Of a DNA stretch of 40,003 bases, positions 16,793 to 24,372 are shown piece after piece (position 1 is the stretch's first letter; each line of letters starts with the position of its first letter). The translations under genes and the position numbers were made by a program. Source of the DNA: an uncultured Alistipes sp. (lineage in GTDB: Bacteria > Bacteroidota > Bacteroidia > Bacteroidales > Rikenellaceae); assembly GCA_900550925.1 (NCBI GenBank), contig URTU01000010.1, positions 1 through 40,003 of the forward strand, read 5' to 3'. The notes below the pieces were generated by a model. The model was not told the DNA's origin. It did no database searches and saw nothing but the letters and a program-made list of their open reading frames with translations.

Positions 16793-18211
16793 CTATTTGT
16801 TGGCTTTGTTGAGTTGCTGGCGGGCGCGGAACTCGATGGTACGTACCCGATCCTTGAATGTATTGTTGTTGTTCTCTTTGTCGATGCTGAGCGTAGCGTC
16901 GGAGTTGTCCTCCCAGCGGCGGCAGAGGTAGAGCGGCTCGTAGATACGGCCGATCTGGTAGCGGCGCGAGATTGCCAGTACGACGGCATAGTCCTCACCA
17001 TAGCTGGTGTTGGGAAGCTTGATGGCCCGCAGCATCGGGGTATAGAATGCGCGCGGAGCTCCGAAACCGTTGATACGCAGACCGTTGTTGCGACCGTTTT
17101 CGGGAGTCCACTCGCGGTGGTCGATGATGCCCGGGGGCAGCATCTCGAGATTGAAGTTGACGATCTTGTAGGAACCGATCACGGCGCCGCACTTCTGCTC
17201 GTAGAATGCGTCGACAACCTTCTGGAGGGTATTCTCGTCGATGTAGAGGTCGTCGCTGTCGAGCTGTACGGCGAACTTGCCGCAGCGGGGATCCATTATT
17301 GCGCGGTTCCAGCAGCCGCCGATACCGAGGTCGTTGCGCTCGGGAACAATGTGTACGATACGCTCATCGGTAGCCGAGAGTTCGTTGAGGATCTTTGTGG
17401 TGTCGTCGGTAGAGTGGTTGTCGACCACGATCAGGTTGAACGGGAACGAGGTCTTCTGCATCAGCACCGATTTCACGGCATCGGCAATCGTGCGGGCGCG
17501 GTTGCGGACCGGAATGATTACCGAAGCCTCGACGGGGAAGTTGCATTCGTTGAAGTCGATCGGCTGGAATTCGGGTTTGAGGTATGCGCCGGCATCCTTC
17601 AGATACTGCGTGCAGGCCTGTTCCATTTCGATCTGTACGGCGCGGTTTGCCGGATTGACATAGTCGAACATCTTTTCGCCCGAAGTGCGGGTATCGAGTT
17701 CGATCTCGGTGTAGAGGAATTCGGCCAGACGCATGATCTCACCCTGCAGCGAGAGTTTGAGGCGCAGGTCGTAGAGCGCTGCGAACTGGTATTCGACATC
17801 CATCTTCTCGACAGCCTTTCGGAGTTTGTCGCTCTTGATGACCAGCACCGATCCGAAATTGAAATCGTTTCGCAGACTGCCGGCCTGATAGTCGATCACC
17901 GGATGCGGGGTGATCTTGCCCTCCTTGCTCTCGTAGTAGTTCGAGTAGAGCATTGCGGCATCGGTATCTTCGCCCACCTCGATGAAGCGGTCCAGCGAAT
18001 AGTAACCCATCTGCAGGGCAATCGGTTTGGTATAGAGCATCGTGTAAGGCGTTTTGACCTCAGCGGCTATCTTTCGGATCGTTTCGGTCCGGTTCAGGTC
18101 GCCGGCTACACATACCTCGGCGACGATGGCACTCTCGGCAAGCTGTTTTTTCGTCTGGGCCAGGTCTTCCTGAGGGCCGTCGGCGATAAAGCAGGTTATA
18201 AGTTTTTCCAT
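16793..18211 (-). CDS. Family 2 glycosyltransferase with extra N-terminal GT-A-like region
   Basis: 472 residues from ATG 18211 (MEKLITCFIADG); an in-frame extension to 18238 would add nine residues with no support. The C-terminal half from about residue 229 is a GT2/GT-A domain: EASVIIPVRNRARTIADAV, LIVVDNHSTDDTTK, FAVQLDSDDLYID with the metal-binding DSDD at about 318-321, and YGEDYAVVLAISRRY. The N-terminal half (ITCFIADG, KTPYTMLYTKPIALQMGYYSLDRFIE) looks like a second, degenerate GT-A unit without a DxD. No membrane helix, so cytoplasmic. Acceptor unknown. Located 79 nt after the amidase and abutting the DUF4922 gene. Confidence 0.87.
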   Translation of the reverse strand: MEKLITCFIADGPQEDLAQTKKQLAESAIVAEVCVAGDLNRTETIRKIAAEVKTPYTMLYTKPIALQMGYYSLDRFIEVGEDTDAAMLYSNYYESKEGKITPHPVIDYQAGSLRNDFNFGSVLVIKSDKLRKAVEKMDVEYQFAALYDLRLKLSLQGEIMRLAEFLYTEIELDTRTSGEKMFDYVNPANRAVQIEMEQACTQYLKDAGAYLKPEFQPIDFNECNFPVEASVIIPVRNRARTIADAVKSVLMQKTSFPFNLIVVDNHSTDDTTKILNELSATDERIVHIVPERNDLGIGGCWNRAIMDPRCGKFAVQLDSDDLYIDENTLQKVVDAFYEQKCGAVIGSYKIVNFNLEMLPPGIIDHREWTPENGRNNGLRINGFGAPRAFYTPMLRAIKLPNTSYGEDYAVVLAISRRYQIGRIYEPLYLCRRWEDNSDATLSIDKENNNNTFKDRVRTIEFRARQQLNKANK

Positions 18212-18290
18212 AATTTGAGTTGTTCTCGATTGTGCCAAGACCCGCCTCTTCGTGAAGCAGGTCTCGGCGGTTAATAATATTTGTTGTTCG

Positions 18291-21131
18291 TTATTTGTTT
18301 TCTGTCAGGAAATTCATTATTTCACCCATAATCCGGGCCCGGTCGCTCGATCCGATGATCGTTTCGAACGGGAAGCCGAGTACTACTATCTTCTGCTCGC
18401 CGTCGTAAGCCACTCCGGCCGACATGCTCGTATCCTGATAGCGGTAGATGCGCATTGCGCCGTCGCCGGCCGGTTCGAGGGCATCGGGTGCCTCGACGCG
18501 GTAGAGCGGTCCGCCGATTGCGGTTGTGAAGGTGCAGGGGCTGAAGGCGAAGCGGTTGATCGAACCGTCAACAGGCATGACATTACCTGTCTGGCTCGAG
18601 TGGTTGTTACGCTGTGTAAAGTGGAGCTTGTCGCGCAGGAACTCGATAGCAACCGTATCGCGTTCGATGACCGGATCGCTGCCGACGTATGCACCGGTCA
18701 GCAGCAGAGGGATGTTCAGGTCGCTCATCGTCGAGAGCTGAGCCATCAGCTCGGGGGTATAGACAGCGAACTGGGGTTCTTTACCGTTGAACGAATGGGT
18801 TGTACGCTGTTCGCCCATGATGAGGTCGACAGCGGCGTATGGCAGAACATCGAAGTCGGGATTTTCGAATGCTGCGCGGCTGCAGGAGATGAATCCGCGG
18901 CCCGAAGCAGCCAAAGCGGCGCCGTGCAGCGAGGTGAAGTCGAAGGAATTGCCCTTGACGATCGAGTTGAATCCTTCCGAACCGCTTGCACCCCAGCCCG
19001 GGCAGTCGTCATCGAGCCACGGCGAGGAGCGGTAGAAGTCGTACTGGCGGCCCACGTAATGTGTGTCGTAACCGTCGGCAACACCTTCATCGTCCCACCA
19101 TGCCAGGCCCGACATGTCGCCCGTATCGAATGTAAGCGGCGCTGAAACTCTTGTGAAACCGTTGACTATCAGAACGGGGCGCTGTCCCTCGAACAGACAT
19201 GCCGACAACTCTTCGCTGGGCATGCTTTCGCCGCCGTCGTTCACGGCCGTTACTCTGAACGAGTATTGCTGGCCCCATTCGGGAAGTTCGATTTCGATGC
19301 TGTTGCCGTTGACCTTGACGCCGTTATCGAAACCGGCATCTCCTTTACGGGTATAGAGTCGGTACGAAGTCGGATTTGCGGTCGGCTCGAGCGGATCGGG
19401 CTGGGCGACCCAGCTGAGACGGATGCGGCGGCCTTCGAGCGGCGTGATGCAGAACTCGAGCGGCTGGAGCGGCTGGATTACGCAGTCGCCGCCGTTGAGG
19501 AAACGGGCCATGGCCTTGTATATGGCACGGCTGACAGCAAAACGGAATCGCGGATCGAGGCTGTAGCGCATGTCGGCCAGATTCTGGTGCGAGAGCAGTT
19601 CGAGCAGCATCGACGGGACGTCGGGTTTCCAAGCTTCGTTGTAGGATGCGTCGCGCAGGTCGCGGACGGTCCAGTCCTCGTTGAACTCCGTACGGATGTC
19701 GGAAGCGATCTGTGACTGTACCATGTCGGCCAGCGTACGGTTGATGAACTTCTCATCGCCGTTCGAGAAGCGGCCCATATATTCGTTGTCGCCGTCGTAG
19801 GTGCTGTATATCGAGAGCGTACCGATGATCGAAGAGTCTGGCGTGCAGCCTGCATCGGTATGGAATGCGAACGACAGGTCCACCGGGACATTCATCTCAT
19901 GGAGCAGGTGGTTGACCCAGAGCGAACGCGAACGGTAGTCGTCATTGTAGTCGTTCTTGAAAGCGGTGGGGGAGTATACGCTGTCGGGCATGCCGGCGGT
20001 CTGGAGGTAGTATCTCGAACCCTCGGCATAGGCGAGCGAACCGCTGAGCATTTTGTCGGCACCGCGGGCTACGCGGCCCCAGCCGCCGCCGAAACGTACG
20101 GCATCGGTCGAGACGAGGCTGCCGGCCGGAGAGTTTTCGGATGCACGGACCGTTACCGAACCGGTTTCGGGATTGTTTCCGGCAGCGAAATCGAATGTGC
20201 CCAGGTAGTACCACGTACGGCCGTCGGCACGCTGATCGACCTCGAAGCGTGTCGTACCGCCCGTATGTTTCACTTCATAGAGGGCGCGTCCGGCCTTCTG
20301 GCCGTCATTGCCCCACGATACGTAGACGGCATAGCGGCCGCCGTTTTCGAATGTGGGCTGGTATGTTACGTAGTTCTTGTCGTGTTTCTTGTCGGACGAG
20401 ATCTGCAGGTAGGTTCCCTGACGGAACGGATTCTCGTCGGCATAGAGTATCGGTGCATGGGCGTATCCCTCTCCGATCTCTTCCCATTTGCCCTTGCGGA
20501 CCAATGCTTTGCGATCCTTTCCGTCGTTGTCTATGACGATCATCTCTTTCTGGACGTCACGTTCGCGGGGGGTGTATACCTCTGCGCCGGCGCTTTCGAG
20601 CATCGGGATGAGGTATGTATTAACATATCCGGTTGAGGAGATATCCTCAACGGTCGAGAAGCAGCGGGCACGCTGCCACTCCCAGCGGTTGAGAGTCGGC
20701 TCGTAGAACCAGCCGTGGCTGGGCCATACGGCTATAGTCTTTCCGGAGAGTCCTTTTGCCGGAGCTTCGGCGTCGAGACGTTTTACGACCTGGCCGTGTT
20801 CACGCACGACGAGATTCTTGGGATTAGGGAGGAAGTCGGCAATCGGACGACCGAATACGGTCAGTTCGAAAGGAGTCAGATCGTAGGCTTCACCCAGCGA
20901 GTCACGGATTTCGGATTCGATTTCGGCGATAGTCTCTTCGCGGATGGCATGGCGCTGAATCGAGGGGTTCAGTTCTATTACGAAACCGTCATCGGACATT
21001 GTAACGGTGTCGATGCGACAGGTGCTGAGGCTAATGTTGCACAGTCTGTTGAGCAGGCTTGTATCGGCTTGCTGCGCGGAGGCTGATTGCATGACGATAA
21101 CCATCAACAACAGGAGAAAAGTTTTTTTCAT
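18291..21131 (-). CDS. Secreted multidomain N-acetylmuramoyl-L-alanine amidase (Amidase_3) with golvesin-like domain
   Basis: 946 residues. Signal peptide 1-19 (LLLLMVIVMQSASA). The Amidase_3 zinc site is spread over the first 520 residues: H139 in WPSHG, E162 in STVEDIS, H424 in FAFHTDAG and the catalytic-type E511 in PSMLLELLSHQN. Between E162 and H424, residues about 205-350 form a golvesin/xanthan-lyase-type carbohydrate-binding domain (NYVTYQPTFENGGRYAVYVSW, TWYYLGTFDF, DAVRFGGG). A fibronectin type III domain follows at about 565-660, then a flavodoxin-like C-terminal region (RPVLIVNGFTR). Proteins of this type are often called xanthan lyases. It would cut the bond between MurNAc and the stem peptide in the periplasm. 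First gene of the five-gene minus operon. Confidence 0.88.
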   Translation of the reverse strand: MKKTFLLLLMVIVMQSASAQQADTSLLNRLCNISLSTCRIDTVTMSDDGFVIELNPSIQRHAIREETIAEIESEIRDSLGEAYDLTPFELTVFGRPIADFLPNPKNLVVREHGQVVKRLDAEAPAKGLSGKTIAVWPSHGWFYEPTLNRWEWQRARCFSTVEDISSTGYVNTYLIPMLESAGAEVYTPRERDVQKEMIVIDNDGKDRKALVRKGKWEEIGEGYAHAPILYADENPFRQGTYLQISSDKKHDKNYVTYQPTFENGGRYAVYVSWGNDGQKAGRALYEVKHTGGTTRFEVDQRADGRTWYYLGTFDFAAGNNPETGSVTVRASENSPAGSLVSTDAVRFGGGWGRVARGADKMLSGSLAYAEGSRYYLQTAGMPDSVYSPTAFKNDYNDDYRSRSLWVNHLLHEMNVPVDLSFAFHTDAGCTPDSSIIGTLSIYSTYDGDNEYMGRFSNGDEKFINRTLADMVQSQIASDIRTEFNEDWTVRDLRDASYNEAWKPDVPSMLLELLSHQNLADMRYSLDPRFRFAVSRAIYKAMARFLNGGDCVIQPLQPLEFCITPLEGRRIRLSWVAQPDPLEPTANPTSYRLYTRKGDAGFDNGVKVNGNSIEIELPEWGQQYSFRVTAVNDGGESMPSEELSACLFEGQRPVLIVNGFTRVSAPLTFDTGDMSGLAWWDDEGVADGYDTHYVGRQYDFYRSSPWLDDDCPGWGASGSEGFNSIVKGNSFDFTSLHGAALAASGRGFISCSRAAFENPDFDVLPYAAVDLIMGEQRTTHSFNGKEPQFAVYTPELMAQLSTMSDLNIPLLLTGAYVGSDPVIERDTVAIEFLRDKLHFTQRNNHSSQTGNVMPVDGSINRFAFSPCTFTTAIGGPLYRVEAPDALEPAGDGAMRIYRYQDTSMSAGVAYDGEQKIVVLGFPFETIIGSSDRARIMGEIMNFLTENK

Positions 21132-21283
21132 AGTTGTTGGTTTAGGTTCTGGAAAATATTGTTGTATGTTAGTAGTCGAACATTATATGTCATGGTTCGC
21201 AAATTTCACTCATTTTATTTTGTTGCCCAATTGCACATGTATCGTCCCTTCGGAGGGCGAGCATCTGCAAGTACGCATCTCAA

Positions 21284-22153
21284 TCACATCTGTTCCCACC
21301 AGCGGCTTTCCTTGATTTTGCAGAATGATTCATCCTGCCATACCCTCCATTCGTGGCTGTCGTATTTCGGGTTTACTCGCATCTCTCCGTCGCCAATGTC
21401 GAAGTCGAAGGTATATGGAAGCCGGTATTCACCCCAGATGCATTTCTTTATCGCTCCTGTCTGGCAGCTTTCCCATGTGCCTACGTAGTTGCGATTGTTG
21501 TATCCGTCGGCTTCTGCTGAGTCGGTGGAGAGACATACGCGCTTGTCGGTTTTGTCTATGTGGCAATACGTGCCGTATATGCCTTGAAAGACTCCGGAGC
21601 CCGGTTGCGCTTTGTCTTCGTCGAATCTGTAATTGGCTATGAGGACGCAGTAGCTTGCCGTGTCGGATTCATGAATCTGAGGCCAAATGCGATAGATGTT
21701 TTCAATGTTGATCTCTCCTGTAAAATCGCAGATATTGTTCTGGACTTTCGATTTTCCTTTTACTCGGAATGTGAGTGGATCGGTCTGTTCCACCTCCGGG
21801 TCGATGAATATCTGGATACGGGAATAGTTCTGTCCGAGTATGCCATTGAATGATGATAGCCCGTTTTGGTCGGGGCTTTCACAACTTAAGAATTCAGAAT
21901 CGAACAGGGCATTGTCAAACGAATAGTTTTGTTCGAGCAGTTCATGTGTCAGGTCCTCGAAGCGCATGGAGTTGTCCGGCGTCATGTAGAGCCTGTACTG
22001 CGCGCTGAAATCAACCGCGGTACTGTCGGCATGCTTGATCAAATCAGGATAATAGAATGGGTCGTATCTTACACTTTGAGCCCAGGCAGTCGACTGATAG
22101 CCAAGCAAGGTTGCTATCAGGCTTAACAGGAAGTGTAGATTCTTAATTGCCAT
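21284..22153 (-). CDS. Exported protein of unknown function
   Basis: 289 residues. Signal peptide at 1-25 (LHFLLSLIATLLGYQSTAWA, cut before QS). I do not recognise a domain. The mature part is rich in aromatic residues and has six Cys (for example LSCESP, NNICDF, TYCHIDK, RVCLST, ESCQTG, KKCIWG), plausible for a disulfide-stabilised periplasmic or surface protein. The last third has the repeated pattern of a small beta domain. Base composition looks lower in GC and codon use less biased than its neighbours, suggesting an accessory or recently acquired gene. It has its own minus promoter (22249-22279) and sits 152 bp upstream of the amidase gene in the same direction. Confidence 0.75.
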   Translation of the reverse strand: MAIKNLHFLLSLIATLLGYQSTAWAQSVRYDPFYYPDLIKHADSTAVDFSAQYRLYMTPDNSMRFEDLTHELLEQNYSFDNALFDSEFLSCESPDQNGLSSFNGILGQNYSRIQIFIDPEVEQTDPLTFRVKGKSKVQNNICDFTGEINIENIYRIWPQIHESDTASYCVLIANYRFDEDKAQPGSGVFQGIYGTYCHIDKTDKRVCLSTDSAEADGYNNRNYVGTWESCQTGAIKKCIWGEYRLPYTFDFDIGDGEMRVNPKYDSHEWRVWQDESFCKIKESRWWEQM

Positions 22154-22238
22154 AATGCTTATTCCGTTTTTGATCGCACATAATCCTTCCCTGCCAAGGG
22201 GGATTCAAATTACCGATAGTATCAGGGTTATTTTTGTA

Positions 22239-22269
22239 TTTGACCATCCAAATATAGGGTTTATTTTTG
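22239..22269 (+). promoter_or_regulatory. Plus-strand promoter upstream of murK (overlaps the divergent promoter)
   Basis: -33 TTTG at 22239-22242 and exact -7 TATTTTTG at 22262-22269, spacer 19 bp; predicted start near 22276. A second exact -7, TATCTTTG at 22330-22337, has no good -33 but lies closer to the gene. The first promoter shares bases with the minus promoter at 22249-22279. Confidence 0.6.
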
Positions 22270-22279
22270 GAATACTCAA
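22249..22279 (-). promoter_or_regulatory. Minus-strand promoter for the exported unknown protein
   Basis: Read on minus: -33 TTG at 22279-22277 and exact -7 TATATTTG at 22256-22249, spacer 20 bp. Predicted start near 22242, leader about 90 nt. Confidence 0.65.
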
Positions 22280-22415
22280 CTGTCGGGCGAATTAATTGAG
22301 GTTTTTATGGTTTATTCGACAAAAGAGCTTATCTTTGTAATTTCATTGTGAGCTAATTGCTTGTCGAAGAAAGATTTTTAACTGGTAAACATATTTTTTA
22401 ACACGGGAACAGACT

Positions 22416-23267
22416 ATGTATATTATTGCTGACAGCGGTTCGACCAAAACACAATGGTGTGCGGTCGGCACTGCAGGAGATGCGGTCTCCTACTACACTT
22501 CGGGCATCAATGCTGTGATGATGACCCGCGAACAGATCATGTCCGTGCTGACGGACGAATATACCGGCCCGCGAGAGGGTGTGGATGCGGTATATTTCTA
22601 CGGGGCCGGATGCGGTCCGTCGTTTGCCGATGCTACGGCTGTTTTGGTGTCGGCCGTCTCGGAATTCTTCGGATGTACGACAGTCGAGGCTACGACCGAT
22701 CTGATGGCTGCGGCGCGTGCATTGTGCGGTAAGGAGCCCGGAATCGCATGTATCCTGGGTACGGGTGCCAATTCGTGCTATTACGACGGCCGTGAAATCG
22801 TCAAGAATGTCCGCCCGCTCGGATTCATCCTGGGCGATGAGGGCAGCGGCGCCGTGATGGGAAAGAAACTGTTGGCAAATGTCCTGAAGGGGATCTTCCC
22901 GGAGGATCTGTGCAAGATGTTCTATGAGGACTATCCCTACGAGTATGCCGAGTTCATCGCGAACGTATACCGCAAGCCGATGCCTCAGCCGAACCGTTTC
23001 ATGGCCAGCATGACCCGCTTCCTGTCGAAGCACATCGACCGCGAGGAGTGCTCGAAACTGGTCGAGGATTCGTTTGCCGAGTTCGTCGAGCGCAACGTCC
23101 TCCAGTATCCGCAGGCCAAGGAGTGCCCGATAGCCTTTGTCGGCAGCATAGCATACTATTTCAGACCTCAGCTGGAGAAGGTCCTCGCAAAATACGGATT
23201 GCGTCTGGGACGTATTTCGCAGGTCCCGATGGAGGGTCTGGTCGAATATCACCAAGCAAACAAGTAG
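22416..23267 (+). CDS. murK: BadF/BadG-type amino-sugar kinase, MurK-like
   Basis: 283 residues, ASKHA-fold sugar kinase. Phosphate-1 loop ADSGSTKTQW at residues 5-14, phosphate-2 region CILGTGANSCYYDG and the LGDEGSGAVMGK motif that marks GlcNAc-kinase/MurK-type BadF members. In Tannerella forsythia the MurK enzyme of this family phosphorylates MurNAc and GlcNAc; its position 25 bp before murQ supports the same role here. Product MurNAc-6-P would feed MurQ. No signal peptide, so cytoplasmic. ATG 22416 is the natural start (MYIIADSGSTK). Whether MurNAc, GlcNAc or both are used cannot be read from sequence. Confidence 0.88.
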   Translation: MYIIADSGSTKTQWCAVGTAGDAVSYYTSGINAVMMTREQIMSVLTDEYTGPREGVDAVYFYGAGCGPSFADATAVLVSAVSEFFGCTTVEATTDLMAAARALCGKEPGIACILGTGANSCYYDGREIVKNVRPLGFILGDEGSGAVMGKKLLANVLKGIFPEDLCKMFYEDYPYEYAEFIANVYRKPMPQPNRFMASMTRFLSKHIDREECSKLVEDSFAEFVERNVLQYPQAKECPIAFVGSIAYYFRPQLEKVLAKYGLRLGRISQVPMEGLVEYHQANK

Positions 23268-23292
23268 AAAGTTTCAAAATACGAATATCGTT

Positions 23293-24114
23293 ATGTCCGA
23301 ATTTATCAAAATTACCGAGCAGTCGTCGCTCTACGACAATCTGGAACAGATGAGCGTAACCGAATTGCTCACCCACATGAATGATGAGGATGCCAAGGTG
23401 GCCGGCGCTGTCCGCAAATCGATTCCCGTAATGGCCCAGCTGGTCGAGAAGATCGTCGAGCGCATGGAGAAGGGTGGTCGAGTATTCTATATCGGAGCCG
23501 GTACGAGCGGCCGTCTGGGTGTGCTGGACGCATCCGAACTGCCTCCCACGTACGGTGTTACGCCCGATCTGGTGATCGGTCTGATTGCCGGCGGCGACCG
23601 TGCGCTGCGAAATGCCGTCGAGTCGGCCGAGGATGACCTGAGCAAGGCTTGGAAAGAGTTGCAGGCATTCGAGGTGAACGAACTCGACACCTTGATCGGA
23701 ATCGCCGCTTCGGGAACGACGCCTTATGTTATCGGCGGTCTGCGCGATGCGCGTGCGAACGGTCTGCTGACCGGTTCGATCACCTGCAACCCGAACTCTC
23801 CGGTAGCTGCCGAGGCCGAGTATGCCATGGAGGCTATCGTAGGTCCGGAGTTTGTTACCGGTTCGACGCGCATGAAGTCGGGTACGGCACAGAAGCTGAT
23901 GCTCAACATGTTGAGCACCTCGATCATGATCCGCCTGGGACGTGTCAAGGGCAACCGCATGGTGAACATGCAGCTGACCAATGCCAAACTGTGGGATCGC
24001 GGTACGCGCATGATCATGAATTCGACTGATCTTTCGTACAACGATGCCCATGCTTTGCTTGAGAAGTACGGTTCGGTGAAGAAGGCACTGGCCGCATACA
24101 AGGGCGAAGAGTAG
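23293..24114 (+). CDS. murQ: N-acetylmuramic acid 6-phosphate etherase MurQ
   Basis: 273 residues, a little shorter than the E. coli enzyme. Cleaves the lactyl ether of MurNAc-6-P to GlcNAc-6-P and D-lactate. SIS-domain hallmarks: FYIGAGTSGRLGVLDASELPP, GIAASGTTPYVIGGL, NPNSPVAAEAEY and GSTRMKSGTAQKLMLNM, the MurQ/GckR signature. The C-terminal helical region DLSYNDAHALLEKYGSVKKAL is typical. Forms a two-gene plus-strand unit with murK and ends before a strong terminator. Confidence 0.96.
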   Translation: MSEFIKITEQSSLYDNLEQMSVTELLTHMNDEDAKVAGAVRKSIPVMAQLVEKIVERMEKGGRVFYIGAGTSGRLGVLDASELPPTYGVTPDLVIGLIAGGDRALRNAVESAEDDLSKAWKELQAFEVNELDTLIGIAASGTTPYVIGGLRDARANGLLTGSITCNPNSPVAAEAEYAMEAIVGPEFVTGSTRMKSGTAQKLMLNMLSTSIMIRLGRVKGNRMVNMQLTNAKLWDRGTRMIMNSTDLSYNDAHALLEKYGSVKKALAAYKGEE

Positions 24115-24204
24115 TCGCGGTGGAGGAGGGGGCAACCCTGATTGGCAGAGTATGGCCTCCGGAGAGCGTTGTACTCGTCCTCTACACGATAAAACAATAT
24201 GACA

Positions 24205-24261
24205 ACAGAAGCGCCGTCAAGGTTTCGGAAAATTCCGGCCTTGACGGCGCTTCTGTTTTGT
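24205..24261 (+). terminator. Intrinsic terminator of murK-murQ
   Basis: Perfect 18-bp stem ACAGAAGCGCCGTCAAGG (24205-24222) / CCTTGACGGCGCTTCTGT (24239-24256), then TTTTG. The loop itself can form a small inner hairpin. It begins 90 bp after murQ; the minus side lacks a T tract. Confidence 0.85.
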
Positions 24262-24372
24262 GTTAGTTGTACGGATCTCTTGGAACAGTACCGGCTGACG
24301 GATTTTGCGGGAGGTGACAGTTGTTGCGGACGGCCGATACCCGAATTCCGTCAGTGGCAGGTCGTCCGGATT

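Noticed and set aside
15866..18274. 802-codon plus-strand frame over the DUF4922 and GT genes
   Set aside because: Shadow; the minus-strand genes have conserved motifs and tight operon spacing.
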